Part shown: piece by piece, positions 8,329 through 17,072 of the stretch
Layout: each line of letters begins with the position of its first letter
Position numbering within the stretch: the first letter of the stretch is position 1
Source: a virus
IMG/VR virus record: IMGVR_UViG_3300008117_000792
Coordinates: 1-28,855 of that record
Direction: 5' to 3' (one strand)
Length of the DNA stretch: 28,855 nt
Program-made: the position numbers and the translations under genes
The notes under the pieces: generated by a model
What the model was told of the DNA's origin: nothing
Seen by the model: the letters and a program-made list of their open reading frames with translations, nothing else
Database searches by the model: none

Positions 8329-11300
8329 TAGAATATTACTTTACCATTGAATGTATTTTTTTCCTCATTACGGTTTTGTCCCGTATAAAGGTCTTTTAAT
8401 CTACTTATTTCAGTATCCGTTGGTGATGTTTTAAGGGTCAAACCTGTTTTTCTTTTCTCTTTAATTAATGTTGTTACATCACCTGGCACATACGCTTTAT
8501 TACTGCCTTTATTAAAGGCTTTGTCATAATCTGAAAAAATTTGACTCATTTTCTTTTTTTCATTATCAGCTGGTACTTTATAATTTTTAGTTAAACTTTC
8601 GCTAATAAATTTTGTCCAATCTTTAGTTGTAAACGAACCTGTAACTTGTGTTTCAAACGCTTTGTAATTATTCGCTAATTGCCATCCGAAAACTAAAAAG
8701 AATCTTTTATCTGCGGTGTTTGTTGGAAAACTACCACCCTCTAAAACATAAGTTTGGTCATCAGTATATGTTGATGTTATTATTTTTTTGGTTTCTAAAT
8801 TGTTTTCTAATAAATTAATTAATGGTGAATAAGTGTTCATAACAGTACCAATTTCAGTTACAGTTGTTGCACTATCTATTGTATAAATTTTTGCAACACC
8901 CTTAGTATCAATATAACCATCTAATGTTTGAACTACATAGTTTAATTTATCTATATTTCTTGTCATCTCTAATTGAATCTTGGATAATTCATTACTTGTG
9001 TTTACCAGTTTGTCCGTAAACGCCACTTTATAATCGTTAACTAATTTTTTCAATTGGTTGTTAAAATTGGTTTGGTCAATAGATTTAAAGTTTTGCTTTA
9101 ACATTTCTTGTTGAATGGTTAGTGAATTGTTATTGATGTCGTTTAGTAATCCACTAAATAAAGTATCGATTTTACTTTCAAACGTTGATTTACCAAAAAT
9201 TGTCAAATCGGTTTGTGTTGCCGATGGGGCACCAAATTCATTCATCTTGCCAAATTTGTAATCACGGTCTTTTGTATATAACATTAATATACCACTGTTA
9301 TATTGTTCACTAATTTGTTTTAGTTTGTTAAATTCACCACTTGTAAAGTTATCAAAACTTTTTATAAAGTCATTAACAATTTCTTTATATGCAACATTAA
9401 CACTTGTTCCACTATTTTGAAATTTACCCTCTACAGAACCAATAGTAGTTCCACCTTCGTTTTGAAGATTTGTGTTTGTATTTTTAGGGGTGTCACCTGT
9501 AGGTTCTGTTTTTTCAATAAATTCTTTATTAAATGCGGAAATTTGTGAAGAATCTGTCGCTCTATCGTCATACATCTCTGTATTTGCAAAGAAATTAAAC
9601 GACAAAGCATTTTGTAATTCGTCGACTGGTCCTTTTAATCCTTGACCACCAATAAACTTGAAACCCATTGAAACACTAACAATCATCGGTTGAACACCAA
9701 TACCCTCAGGGTTCAAATCAAATTTACCATCCTCATATGAAAAATTACAACTGTCAATAACGACTTTAGAATGGTAAAAATCACCAATTCTCAACACACA
9801 AATTGGGGGTGCACCAAACGAAGTATTTCTTGCATCTGTGTCCTTTAGTGTACCGCCAGCTTGTTTGGTTGGGACGGTGTCACCAGGTCTTGTACATTGT
9901 AACAAGAAAGTTAATCTTTCGTTCAAACCCTCAGGTGTCATTGAGTGAAACGCTGGATGAAAATATTTTAATTTTTCTTTCAAAGAATCATAAACAAAAG
10001 GATTACTTTCTTTCATAAATTTGAAGTAATCAGCCTCACTTAGTAGTTTTCTAATAACCTGTTTGTTAATTGATTCTTGTGTTGGTACACTTGGGTTGTT
10101 ATTGTTGTTTCCATTTTGTCTTTGTGTTTCAGACAATAATCTATCAATAACTGATATTGGACCTGTTTCAACACCTCCGTTTGGATTGTTGATGTTTGGC
10201 AGTGGGGTCTCAATAATGTCCTCAATAATAACCCTTCTACATCCAACAGGTCCAGCACCGTATTGGTCAGTTGTTTCTGTGCTACACTTATAATTAATTG
10301 GTTGTATAGTCTCGTCAACAGAACCATTACTTTTTGAAATTTTTACTCTCTTGTCGTTGTTTATTAAAGATTTTATTGTGTCTTCAATACATGTATTTCT
10401 TTCCGAATCAATTCTATTTCCCTCATTATAAGACACGTTTGAACGTAATCTAATTTCAATTTTTACATTAGCGTTTGATGATAAGACCGTTTTAATATTT
10501 TCGGTGAACGCAGTTAGAGCGTTTTCAGAAGATGAAATTAGAGTTTGTTGTGTTGGTGCTATTTTACTGAAATTACCACTTGTTGTATATGTTACAACAT
10601 TGTTTGAGTAGTTTCCTCCACCACCATCGTTATAATCAAAATAAAATTGTGTTGACTTATAACCACTTAGTTGTGGCGTATATACTTGTTGTCCAACATT
10701 TGAGTTTGAGCTTAATGAACCACCAGCTGCGTCCCCACCAATATTCAAAGATTGATTAATAACGTCTTTAATTTTTTCTGGGTTACCCGAACCGTTTATA
10801 ATCTGTTGAATTTTAGATAGTTCTGTTGTCGAAAAGTTATTATATCTTTTAGATAATTCGTAAATATCAAATTTGGTTAGTCCAGCAAAGAATGAATCAA
10901 TAACTTGGTCAGCAATTTGACTCGAAGCTGTATTACTCAAAACCCTATTCACCAACAAATTCATTACAGACGGATGGTCAACTATTACTTTAAAACCCAA
11001 AGTACCACCTCTACTTGTATTCTTATAGGTATATATTTCTTCAGGTCTTCCTAAAAAAGAGTTTCCTTCCCATTGAACCGAGTTGTTTTCGGCGAATGTT
11101 AAATCATATGGTGGAAACCACATAACTCTACCACCATTAGGACCTCTTTCTGATTCCGCTAAATCGGTGTATCTAAAACCAGGTCTTCTTGATGTTCTCC
11201 AAGCAAGGTTTTCTAATGACAACATATACTTCTTAACTTGCCCCCCTTCTAAAGTTGTTGAATCGGGACCTGATGTTGGGTACATATTTAAGTTATATGT

Positions 11301-12983
11301 CTTGTCTAAGATTGAATATGGGTTTTTTCTAATGTTACCATCACTTCTTACCAACTTTTGGTTGTCATAATATGGAATGTCTTTGGCAAATACTCTACCG
11401 TATTCTTCTCCTTTAAACACACCATTGTTGTCGGTGTATCTAATTACCCTTGAACCTTTTGTTATTTCCTTATATCCATCGTTAAACACCTTAGATACTT
11501 GGTCAATGGCGTTACCAACGTGCTGTAATCTTTTTGAACCAGCGGGTTGTGAATTAATTAATCTTTGTGTATCATCCAAAATACCACCTTGTTTAAGTGG
11601 GTATTCGGTTGATTCACTTCTTGTATAGTTCGCAGCAATTGGTTGGTATCCTGTGTCTTGTCCTTTAATGTCACCACCAACACCAACTTTAAATCCTGCG
11701 TTTCCTTTGTATTTTGGTGATACCCATGTGAATCCACCTTGTACACCACCGCCCTCTATGGTTGGTGTTTGATTTAATCCAAATTTAAAATCAACATTGT
11801 TTTCATATAACTTACCTAAGTTACTTGGTCCGTATACGTTTGTTTCAACCTCAACACCAAATTGGTTAACAGGAATTTGTCCTGAAGGTGATAAAATATC
11901 TAATGGTTCTGATGTTCTACTACCAATGTAGTAGTTTCCTTTAGGTGCGGTTAAATTTAAATTACTTAGGAAATTGGCTTTGTAGTCAGGTGTATAATAG
12001 TTTAATGATAAATTATTAAAAAGTACTTTTCTTGTTCCACCACTTGTGTAAGCTAAAAATACATCTGATGAACTTTTTTTACTTGGTAATACTGCAGGAA
12101 AACCAAAAAGTCTTGATACCGCATTTACTGTTTGGTTCAACACACTTTTTTTTCCAACGTTGTTAAAATAATCACCAGGTATATATGAGTATGGTGAATA
12201 AACACCTGTGACTCTTGATATAAAATCCAATCCCTTACCCACAAAACTATCGGGTACAGTTATGTGCCAATCAGGTTCAATAAGTGGTTGTCTACCTGTT
12301 ATTAAATTTAAAATTCTATATGGGTCACTTCCTGTTTGAAGGAAGTTTGCTCTACCTACAGTTTGTTGAAGTGTTTCAAAAGCAATCGACGCTTCAAATA
12401 GTTTTCTTAGATTGGTTGCACCAATTTGTGCCAGTGCGGAATCCTGTGATAATGTACCTAAGGTACCTGTTGGGTCTTTACTTAATAATATGTTTATTGG
12501 TGAATAACTTGAAGCTTTATATGTGTAATATTCTGCTCTTGTTGTTAATTGTCTAATTATTAATTCTAACTCTGATGATGCATCACCCCATCCATCTTGT
12601 GGTCCAAATAAGTTTTTGGTAATTAGATTTTTTTGTAAAAATTGTGATTCATCGAATTTTTTTGTTTGTGGACTTGTAAAATTAAATTCACCTTCGTTAG
12701 AATTATTTACAATAACTTCATTGTTGGCACTAGTTTTATAACCACCTTCAGGACCATATTGATTGACGGTATATAGTCGTTTTTTTTCTGAAACACCAGT
12801 ATCAACCATGTCTGGCTGATTAATTAAAGGAACATCAATCCACGTTGTTTCTTTAGTATACGTAAGATTTTTGGGTACAGTTTGTGTTGAAGAACCTTTT
12901 ACAAAATAAGGCTCTAAATTAGAAACAATCAATCGTTTTCTAAATTGTTCGGATGCTGAAAATGATAATAAGCTGTCTGCCAT
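8328..12983 (-). CDS. Giant multidomain baseplate protein with OmpA-like and tube-initiator-like regions
   Basis: A 1551-residue protein immediately downstream of the tape measure. Seen in order: a Tyr/Asn/Gly-rich N-terminal half; a conserved-looking block near 595-660 (SLENLAWRT, RVMWFPPYDLTFAENNSVQW, LGFKVIVDHPSVMNLL); an OmpA-like stretch near 775-905 (TQFYFDYND, then NVKIEIRLRSN, then N-x-I-D-S-E-R-N); a block near 1050-1135 (PPICVLRIGDFYHSKVVIDS, NPEGIGVQPMIVSVSMGFKF) like the baseplate proteins that nucleate the tail tube; and a helical C-terminus. The position after the tape measure matches T4 gp48/gp54, but it is far longer than either, so it may combine several T4 roles. The ATG at 12983 follows a TATTTAT element. 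Virion baseplate location is likely; individual domain functions are inference. Confidence 0.72.
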   Translation of the reverse strand: MADSLLSFSASEQFRKRLIVSNLEPYFVKGSSTQTVPKNLTYTKETTWIDVPLINQPDMVDTGVSEKKRLYTVNQYGPEGGYKTSANNEVIVNNSNEGEFNFTSPQTKKFDESQFLQKNLITKNLFGPQDGWGDASSELELIIRQLTTRAEYYTYKASSYSPINILLSKDPTGTLGTLSQDSALAQIGATNLRKLFEASIAFETLQQTVGRANFLQTGSDPYRILNLITGRQPLIEPDWHITVPDSFVGKGLDFISRVTGVYSPYSYIPGDYFNNVGKKSVLNQTVNAVSRLFGFPAVLPSKKSSSDVFLAYTSGGTRKVLFNNLSLNYYTPDYKANFLSNLNLTAPKGNYYIGSRTSEPLDILSPSGQIPVNQFGVEVETNVYGPSNLGKLYENNVDFKFGLNQTPTIEGGGVQGGFTWVSPKYKGNAGFKVGVGGDIKGQDTGYQPIAANYTRSESTEYPLKQGGILDDTQRLINSQPAGSKRLQHVGNAIDQVSKVFNDGYKEITKGSRVIRYTDNNGVFKGEEYGRVFAKDIPYYDNQKLVRSDGNIRKNPYSILDKTYNLNMYPTSGPDSTTLEGGQVKKYMLSLENLAWRTSRRPGFRYTDLAESERGPNGGRVMWFPPYDLTFAENNSVQWEGNSFLGRPEEIYTYKNTSRGGTLGFKVIVDHPSVMNLLVNRVLSNTASSQIADQVIDSFFAGLTKFDIYELSKRYNNFSTTELSKIQQIINGSGNPEKIKDVINQSLNIGGDAAGGSLSSNSNVGQQVYTPQLSGYKSTQFYFDYNDGGGGNYSNNVVTYTTSGNFSKIAPTQQTLISSSENALTAFTENIKTVLSSNANVKIEIRLRSNVSYNEGNRIDSERNTCIEDTIKSLINNDKRVKISKSNGSVDETIQPINYKCSTETTDQYGAGPVGCRRVIIEDIIETPLPNINNPNGGVETGPISVIDRLLSETQRQNGNNNNNPSVPTQESINKQVIRKLLSEADYFKFMKESNPFVYDSLKEKLKYFHPAFHSMTPEGLNERLTFLLQCTRPGDTVPTKQAGGTLKDTDARNTSFGAPPICVLRIGDFYHSKVVIDSCNFSYEDGKFDLNPEGIGVQPMIVSVSMGFKFIGGQGLKGPVDELQNALSFNFFANTEMYDDRATDSSQISAFNKEFIEKTEPTGDTPKNTNTNLQNEGGTTIGSVEGKFQNSGTSVNVAYKEIVNDFIKSFDNFTSGEFNKLKQISEQYNSGILMLYTKDRDYKFGKMNEFGAPSATQTDLTIFGKSTFESKIDTLFSGLLNDINNNSLTIQQEMLKQNFKSIDQTNFNNQLKKLVNDYKVAFTDKLVNTSNELSKIQLEMTRNIDKLNYVVQTLDGYIDTKGVAKIYTIDSATTVTEIGTVMNTYSPLINLLENNLETKKIITSTYTDDQTYVLEGGSFPTNTADKRFFLVFGWQLANNYKAFETQVTGSFTTKDWTKFISESLTKNYKVPADNEKKKMSQIFSDYDKAFNKGSNKAYVPGDVTTLIKEKRKTGLTLKTSPTDTEISRLKDLYTGQNRNEEKNTFNGKVIF

Positions 12984-12998
12984 CTTATACTGTTTCTA

Positions 12999-13005
12999 AT
13001 AAATA
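12999..13005 (-). promoter_or_regulatory. TATTTAT element upstream of the giant baseplate gene
   Basis: TATTTAT on the coding strand, ending 15 bases before the ATG at 12983, within the 44-base gap between the tape measure stop and the baseplate operon. The following four genes overlap or abut and lack their own copy, consistent with this being the head of one unit. Confidence 0.4.
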
Positions 13006-13027
13006 GATGTAACAGGATTTTTTATTC

Positions 13028-14626
13028 TTATTTTTTACCAGGTGATGACGAGCCAACACTATATCCACTACTATCTGATGCGCTTACCTTGATTGATTTT
13101 GCAATCTCATTCGCAATATGTGTTTTAATAACATCTGACAATCCAACATCAATACCCGTAACCTTAACATCAATTACCGGATTACCCTCAACTTTAATAA
13201 ATTTATCTTTAGAAACCGCTTGTGTGTATTCATTTATTCTATCTAAAAAAGTATCCTTATCACCAGCAGAAAAAGATGTTTTTAAATCACCAAGTATTTT
13301 AGTACCTCCTTCAATTGATTTATCTAAAATGTTTTTTACTTGTTCTTGAGCCTTAACAACCACACCTGTGTAACCTTCTAATGTAGTTGAAAAATTACCA
13401 GCCTTTAAAGTTGCCATTGAAAATGCGTTTGTTAACTGATTATTAGCTGAAATAACCGATTCTGTTGCGGATAAATTTCGTTGTATACTATCAATATTAG
13501 CTTCTGTATTATTTTTTAATTCACTACCTGAACCTTGTATATTTGATAAAATTTCTTTTACTTTATCAGGACTTAACCCACCAATATCTTGACCTTCAAT
13601 TGTTACAACTCCACCTTTTTGTAGTTGAGCATAACCTGCAAGTGTTTCTTGTTCTTCTTTAGATAATCCCTCAAACTGTGGTTTAAATTGGAATTGACTT
13701 ATAATTTTTTCTTGTTTGGCTAATTTTAAAGCGGTCTCCTCAATTTCTTTAGATTCAATGCCTAAATTTTTTAATCCCCTTAATCTTAATCTTTCATTAG
13801 CACTTATTTCAAATTGACCAGTTTCTTCATTAAATGTTGCAATACCTCTAGTTGCGTTAATTAATTGGTCATTTAATCCTTTTAAGTCGTTTTGTGCCAT
13901 GTACAATAACTGAGCACCATCTCCAAGTTGTGAAAATGAACCACCCAGTGTTTGAAGTTGTGCGGCGTATTCGTAAGCTTTTTCCGGACTATCCATAATT
14001 TGGTCAGCAAAACCTTGAGCAACACTCAATGTATCACCTAAAAGTTGTGATTTGGCGACCATTGACGCTAAATCTGAAACACCTTTTGGAAAACCATACT
14101 TGTTTACTATATCTAATTTTTCACCGACGGTACCAAGAAATTTACCGACATTTAATCCATACGCCTTTGCCGTGTTAACTAATTGAATTTGTTTTTCTGT
14201 GGCGGCATCCATACCACCACCAACTTTATCAAAGAACTTAACAAAAGAATTAATAGTCTCACCTTTAACACCGTATTTTTCAATTGCTTCAACATTTTCA
14301 TAAAATTGTTGAGACAAATATGTTGTTCTACCTATTTGTGAATTAATTTCGGTAAATGTTTTAATAACACCTTCCAAAGACCCACCCATTTTGATTACAT
14401 TAACAGCGGCTCTTCCTAATTCGTTTTCAACACTTTTTGCGTAAGCAGCACTTTGTCCTAAATTTCTGGCACCAGAAATTAACTTGGTATCAAAATTTGA
14501 TACCGTGTTAAGAGTTTCTTTAAAATTACCTTTTAATCTTTCAGATATCTTACCAACCTTTTCAAGTTCGGCTGCAAGTCCTGTTACTTGTGTGGTTGTT
14601 TGGGTTACTTCGTTTTCTCCTGCCAT
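13028..14626 (-). CDS. Probable tail tape measure protein
   Basis: A 532-residue, mostly helical protein starting at ATG 14626. The first ~120 residues are rich in long amphipathic helices (LAAELEKVGKISERLKGNF), the middle has Ala/Gly/Gln-rich helices, and residues about 395-450 contain hydrophobic small-residue stretches (NAFSMATLKAGNFSTTLEGY) typical of tape measures. The C-terminus has a small strand-containing segment and a Ser/Gly-rich tail. It sits between the tail-assembly protein and the baseplate genes, the standard place for a tape measure (T4 gp29, 590 residues). By the usual rule of about 0.15 nm per residue it would set a tail near 80 nm. No enzymatic domain was seen. The assignment rests mainly on position and helical character. 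Confidence 0.65.
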   Translation of the reverse strand: MAGENEVTQTTTQVTGLAAELEKVGKISERLKGNFKETLNTVSNFDTKLISGARNLGQSAAYAKSVENELGRAAVNVIKMGGSLEGVIKTFTEINSQIGRTTYLSQQFYENVEAIEKYGVKGETINSFVKFFDKVGGGMDAATEKQIQLVNTAKAYGLNVGKFLGTVGEKLDIVNKYGFPKGVSDLASMVAKSQLLGDTLSVAQGFADQIMDSPEKAYEYAAQLQTLGGSFSQLGDGAQLLYMAQNDLKGLNDQLINATRGIATFNEETGQFEISANERLRLRGLKNLGIESKEIEETALKLAKQEKIISQFQFKPQFEGLSKEEQETLAGYAQLQKGGVVTIEGQDIGGLSPDKVKEILSNIQGSGSELKNNTEANIDSIQRNLSATESVISANNQLTNAFSMATLKAGNFSTTLEGYTGVVVKAQEQVKNILDKSIEGGTKILGDLKTSFSAGDKDTFLDRINEYTQAVSKDKFIKVEGNPVIDVKVTGIDVGLSDVIKTHIANEIAKSIKVSASDSSGYSVGSSSPGKK

Positions 14627-14630
14627 AATA

Positions 14631-14637
14631 ATAAATA
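14631..14637 (-). promoter_or_regulatory. TATTTAT element upstream of the tape measure gene
   Basis: TATTTAT on the coding strand, ending only 4 bases before the tape measure ATG at 14626 and directly after the stop codon of the second-frame extension (14640-14638). If it is a -10 element, the transcript would be leaderless or nearly so. Alternatively it acts in translation initiation. Confidence 0.33.
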
Positions 14638-14820
14638 TTATTTATTGGATTTTTCACGAGCCTCCATAATCATATCGTGTTCTTGAAGAACCTTACCAAT
14701 AAAATATTTTCTTTCATATGTTGGCATATTCATAATATCAACATATGAAAAGTTAGCGTTTTTAACTAAAAAAAATGTTTCGTCTAATAGTATTTTTTTA
14801 TACTCCGAAGAAAGGGCGAA
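14638..14820 (-). CDS. +1-frame extension of the tail assembly protein (candidate GT-type product)
   Basis: Sixty codons open in the +1 frame relative to the end of the gp26-like gene, ending with TAA 14 bases before the tape measure codons begin. The translation looks protein-like (ALSSEYKKILLDETFFLVKN, then NMPTYERKYFIGKVLQEHD, ending EAREKSNK). An in-frame stop (TAG, 14829-14827) closes it upstream. Between that stop and the ATG at codon 30 there is no ATG, GTG, TTG or CTG, so most of it cannot be started independently. Frameshifted extensions in exactly this position, just before the tape measure, are known for tail assembly chaperones of many tailed phages (lambda G/GT). A fusion with the upstream protein is therefore the best explanation. 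The minor alternative is a 31-residue peptide from the internal ATG. Confidence 0.6.
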   Translation of the reverse strand, partial: FALSSEYKKILLDETFFLVKNANFSYVDIMNMPTYERKYFIGKVLQEHDMIMEAREKSNK

Positions 14821-15550
14821 AAAAGTCTACCCCAAAATTGACAGTGATGTCAATTATTTCTCCTGACGGGGTTCTGACTTGTTTGGTTAAATCCAATCTT
14901 GGCTCAACCTCTTTTAAAAATTTTCTAATAAATTTAGAATCGGCAATTGGCATTTGTTGAACATACTTTACAATAGATTCTCTATCCGAACTACCATTTA
15001 TTGAAATAATCTGAGCTTCCAACTTTCTTGTAATAATTGGTGCTATCATACTTTTTGGGTAGATTTCCATTTCCTTGTCAATCATGTTCTCTTCACCATA
15101 TGTTAAAAGTTTTAGTTTAACAATATCTTTTGAAGTGGGTAATGTTGTTTCAAACAGACCTTCTTGGTCAGGTGTTAGGTCAACTTTTTTTATATTTAAT
15201 TCGCTCAAATCAACCTCAGCATCAAATCTTTGATTTGTTTTTGGGTCATATGATGACAATATATATTTTGTTCCAAATGCGGTATTTCTTAAAAAAAGTA
15301 AAATAGCTTCAATATCACCACCTAACATTTCATCAATCCTAAAATCAGGTTCGTAAATTTTTGATTTCAATAATTGATTAATCACATTATCACTATTTGA
15401 ACTCATTAGCAGATTTTCATCTTGGGCCGTCAAATATCCAACCTTAACCGATTTCTTTTTATTTTTATAAAATAAACCTTGTGAAGGTAGTGGTACCACA
15501 TCGTGTGGTAAGTTAAAATTCATTTGTCCGTATTGTATTTCGTTTTCCAT
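14798..15550 (-). CDS. 26: gp26-like baseplate/tail assembly protein
   Basis: About 250 residues from the ATG at 15550; an in-frame TTG at 15562 lies inside the preceding terminator and is unlikely to be used. The N-terminus (NFNLPHDVVPLPSQGLFY) and the following acidic, helical body fit the T4 gp26 family of baseplate-associated proteins, here slightly longer than T4 gp26 (208 residues). Motifs visible include VPLPSQG near residue 20, LTAQDENLL near 40, LRNTAFGTKY near 85 and a C-terminal DFFRPFFGV. It lies between tube and tape measure genes, the position of tail assembly chaperones. Its last codons overlap a second-frame extension (see that entry), so it probably makes a short and a long form. 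The family is moderately sure; the chaperone role is inferred from position and the frameshift arrangement. Confidence 0.68.
   Translation of the reverse strand: MENEIQYGQMNFNLPHDVVPLPSQGLFYKNKKKSVKVGYLTAQDENLLMSSNSDNVINQLLKSKIYEPDFRIDEMLGGDIEAILLFLRNTAFGTKYILSSYDPKTNQRFDAEVDLSELNIKKVDLTPDQEGLFETTLPTSKDIVKLKLLTYGEENMIDKEMEIYPKSMIAPIITRKLEAQIISINGSSDRESIVKYVQQMPIADSKFIRKFLKEVEPRLDLTKQVRTPSGEIIDITVNFGVDFFRPFFGV
14816..14824 (-). promoter_or_regulatory. Candidate +1 ribosomal frameshift site TTT TTT CGC
   Basis: Zero-frame codons TTT (14824-14822), TTT (14821-14819) and CGC (14818-14816), eight codons before the gp26-like stop. A +1 slip lets the phenylalanine tRNA move from UUU to UUC, a better match for a GAA anticodon. 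The next zero-frame codon, CGC, should be rare in such an AT-rich genome and could cause the pause. Fusion would read ...VDFF-ALSSEYKK.... The mechanism is inferred; a -2 slip on the same U run gives the same frame. Confidence 0.5.
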
Positions 15551-15580
15551 AAAAAAAGCCAAGGATTACCCCTGGCTTTA
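15551..15580 (-). terminator. Rho-independent terminator after the tail tube gene
   Basis: On the minus strand the arms 15579-15573 and 15561-15555 pair over 7 bases (AAAGCCA with TGGCTTT), extended by a mismatch and two G-C pairs, and run directly into T7 (15557-15551). The next base starts the ATG of the gp26-like gene. Stem, loop and U tract are classic. It would stop most transcripts after the tube gene, which is needed in many copies per tail. Confidence 0.75.
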
Positions 15581-15615
15581 AATATAAACTGACTTTGTTT
15601 TTTGTAAATGAAATA

Positions 15616-16104
15616 TTAATAAACTAAGATACATCTATCAGGACGAAGTGTTGCTGAGATGGTTTGTAAACCGTCATCAGTATAAGACACACCCTGAAAG
15701 TCCACGTCTGTTAGGAAACAACCTTGTAAAATCCATTTTTCAACCGCAACACCTGTCGGGTCTAACATTTCCAAAGTAATATCCTTTTTGTAACCAGCAG
15801 CATATCCCATACGACCTGTTACTGATTCAGCGTGTAAACGAACCCATTCCATAAGAGCTTGAGCAGCTGATGGTCCAATAGGGTCACGGAAAGTAACACC
15901 AATTGTTCCCCACTCAAACATACCAGCAACATAAGTTTTGGTATTTAAGAAAGGAATTTCTTTTGATGCAATTGTTATTTTTGGTCTGGCAGCAGATTCT
16001 ACATACCAAGAATTAATACCCAATGAAGTAGGAAACGTTAAAATAAATCGGTTTTTACGTTTTGGTTCATACGGGTCGGGCATTTTCATTAATAAGTCAG
16101 CCAT
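15616..16104 (-). CDS. 19: Tail tube protein (gp19-like)
   Basis: 162 residues, essentially the length of T4 gp19 (163). It begins MADLLMKMPDPYEPKRKNRF and continues with RFILTFP, SARPKITIASKEIPFLNTKTY near 38-57, FEWGTIGVTFRDPIGPSAAQ near 64-83, and a C-terminal LTDVDFQGVSYTDDGLQTI followed by strand residues. This is the beta-barrel tail-tube pattern in which hexameric rings stack inside the sheath. It has its own upstream TATTTAT element, about 40 bases before the ATG, and its own strong terminator, which suits high-level expression. A leader of about 110 bases separates it from the HAD gene. Assignment is firm. Confidence 0.88.
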   Translation of the reverse strand: MADLLMKMPDPYEPKRKNRFILTFPTSLGINSWYVESAARPKITIASKEIPFLNTKTYVAGMFEWGTIGVTFRDPIGPSAAQALMEWVRLHAESVTGRMGYAAGYKKDITLEMLDPTGVAVEKWILQGCFLTDVDFQGVSYTDDGLQTISATLRPDRCILVY

Positions 16105-16145
16105 TTTATTATATTTTTGTTTTAGTTATTTTAGTTTATTTACCT

Positions 16146-16152
16146 ATAAATA
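16146..16152 (-). promoter_or_regulatory. TATTTAT element upstream of the tail tube gene
   Basis: TATTTAT(AGG) on the coding strand, ending 41 bases before the tube ATG at 16104. The surrounding gap (16105-16217) contains no gene; apart from this element I see only AT-rich sequence and a weak CTAG...CTAG repeat near 16187-16199. Confidence 0.42.
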
Positions 16153-16217
16153 CTTGATTATCCAAATTTTTTCTCTTATATTATCTAGGCGTTCTAGTTT
16201 ATTATTTATTTAAATAT

Positions 16218-17072
16218 TTAATATCTAGTTTTAGTTTGAGCTTTTGTTAAATATGTAGTTACTGGATGCTCTAGACCAAATTCTTTATTTAAGAATTCTT
16301 TAACTTTTTCCACATTTCTTTCATCGTCATCTGAGAAACCTATTGAAGGTACCACGAAATTATTGGACACATCATTTTTGAACAATACTTTCCCCCCCAC
16401 CTTGTTTGCAAGTTCCTTACAATAACTGATAAACTCTCTTAATGCGTTTATTTTTCCTTCTTCAGGATTGGCTTCAGAACCAGTTCCGAAAGATACAGGG
16501 TGAAAACGACACATGTCCAAATATTCTTTAATCATTGTATTGTCATCTTTAATATCCTCACCTGTAAAATCACGGTATTTCTTTAATGATTCCACCAATT
16601 TTTCTTGGTCCAAACCACTCACATTATTTTTGATGAGTTTGTAAACCGCTTGTTTTAAAATCATCGGATTGTGTCCACGAGCTGTGATGATGGAAAAAAT
16701 TGACCCACCATTAATACACTCAACAAAATCATCCCATGATGGTCCCAAACTCGCCGACATTACATCAACCAAAAATTGTCTTTCACCCTCACCTCTAAAA
16801 TTTCTAAAAGGATTTGATGCAAAACCAACAATAGTTTTTCCGTTGTACACAAATGGTTTTTTACCCAATTCGTTTCTATATTCAGCAAAATCATCAGTAG
16901 ACATACCAATCTCATTATCTTTGTCATCTAATACCATAATTTTTGTTGGCATATTCATTACATTGTCATCCCAATCAAAAGCGTAATATTTGTGGTCAGG
17001 TAATCCTGATGGGTCCATACCCTCAGTTACCATTTCTAACAATTGTCTTCTAATTGATTTTTTTAAATTCAT
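16218..17072 (-). CDS. HAD-superfamily phosphatase-like protein
   Basis: 284 residues. Residues 33-37 are DWDDN in FDWDDNV, the HAD motif I pattern with nucleophile D33 and acid/base D35. SIITARGHNP near 127-136 fits motif II, where the threonine contacts phosphate, and SDDDERNVEKV near 250 fits the acidic motif III/IV. The substrate cannot be told; nucleotide, polynucleotide 3'-end and protein phosphatases are all HAD enzymes. The N-terminal helix (LKKSIRRQLLEMVTEGM) precedes the catalytic core. The ATG at 17072 overlaps the TAA of the upstream 48-residue gene (TAATG), so the pair is coupled. Its location between sheath and tube genes is unusual for an enzyme; it may be virion-associated or simply a passenger. 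Confidence 0.66.
   Translation of the reverse strand: MNLKKSIRRQLLEMVTEGMDPSGLPDHKYYAFDWDDNVMNMPTKIMVLDDKDNEIGMSTDDFAEYRNELGKKPFVYNGKTIVGFASNPFRNFRGEGERQFLVDVMSASLGPSWDDFVECINGGSIFSIITARGHNPMILKQAVYKLIKNNVSGLDQEKLVESLKKYRDFTGEDIKDDNTMIKEYLDMCRFHPVSFGTGSEANPEEGKINALREFISYCKELANKVGGKVLFKNDVSNNFVVPSIGFSDDDERNVEKVKEFLNKEFGLEHPVTTYLTKAQTKTRY

Noticed and set aside
10040-10327. Minus-strand open frame inside the giant baseplate gene
   Set aside because: Same-strand alternate frame with Leu/Gln/Thr-biased composition from AT-rich third positions; no protein-like pattern.
16145-16152. TATAAATA on the plus strand (also at 17228-17235), identical to the T4 late promoter core
   Set aside because: No plus-strand gene follows either copy; they are the complements of TATTTATA on the coding strand of the minus-strand genes and are reported in that sense.
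16187-16199. CTAG-GCGTT-CTAG inverted repeat after the HAD gene
   Set aside because: Only 4 bp of stem and no U tract; too weak to call a terminator.
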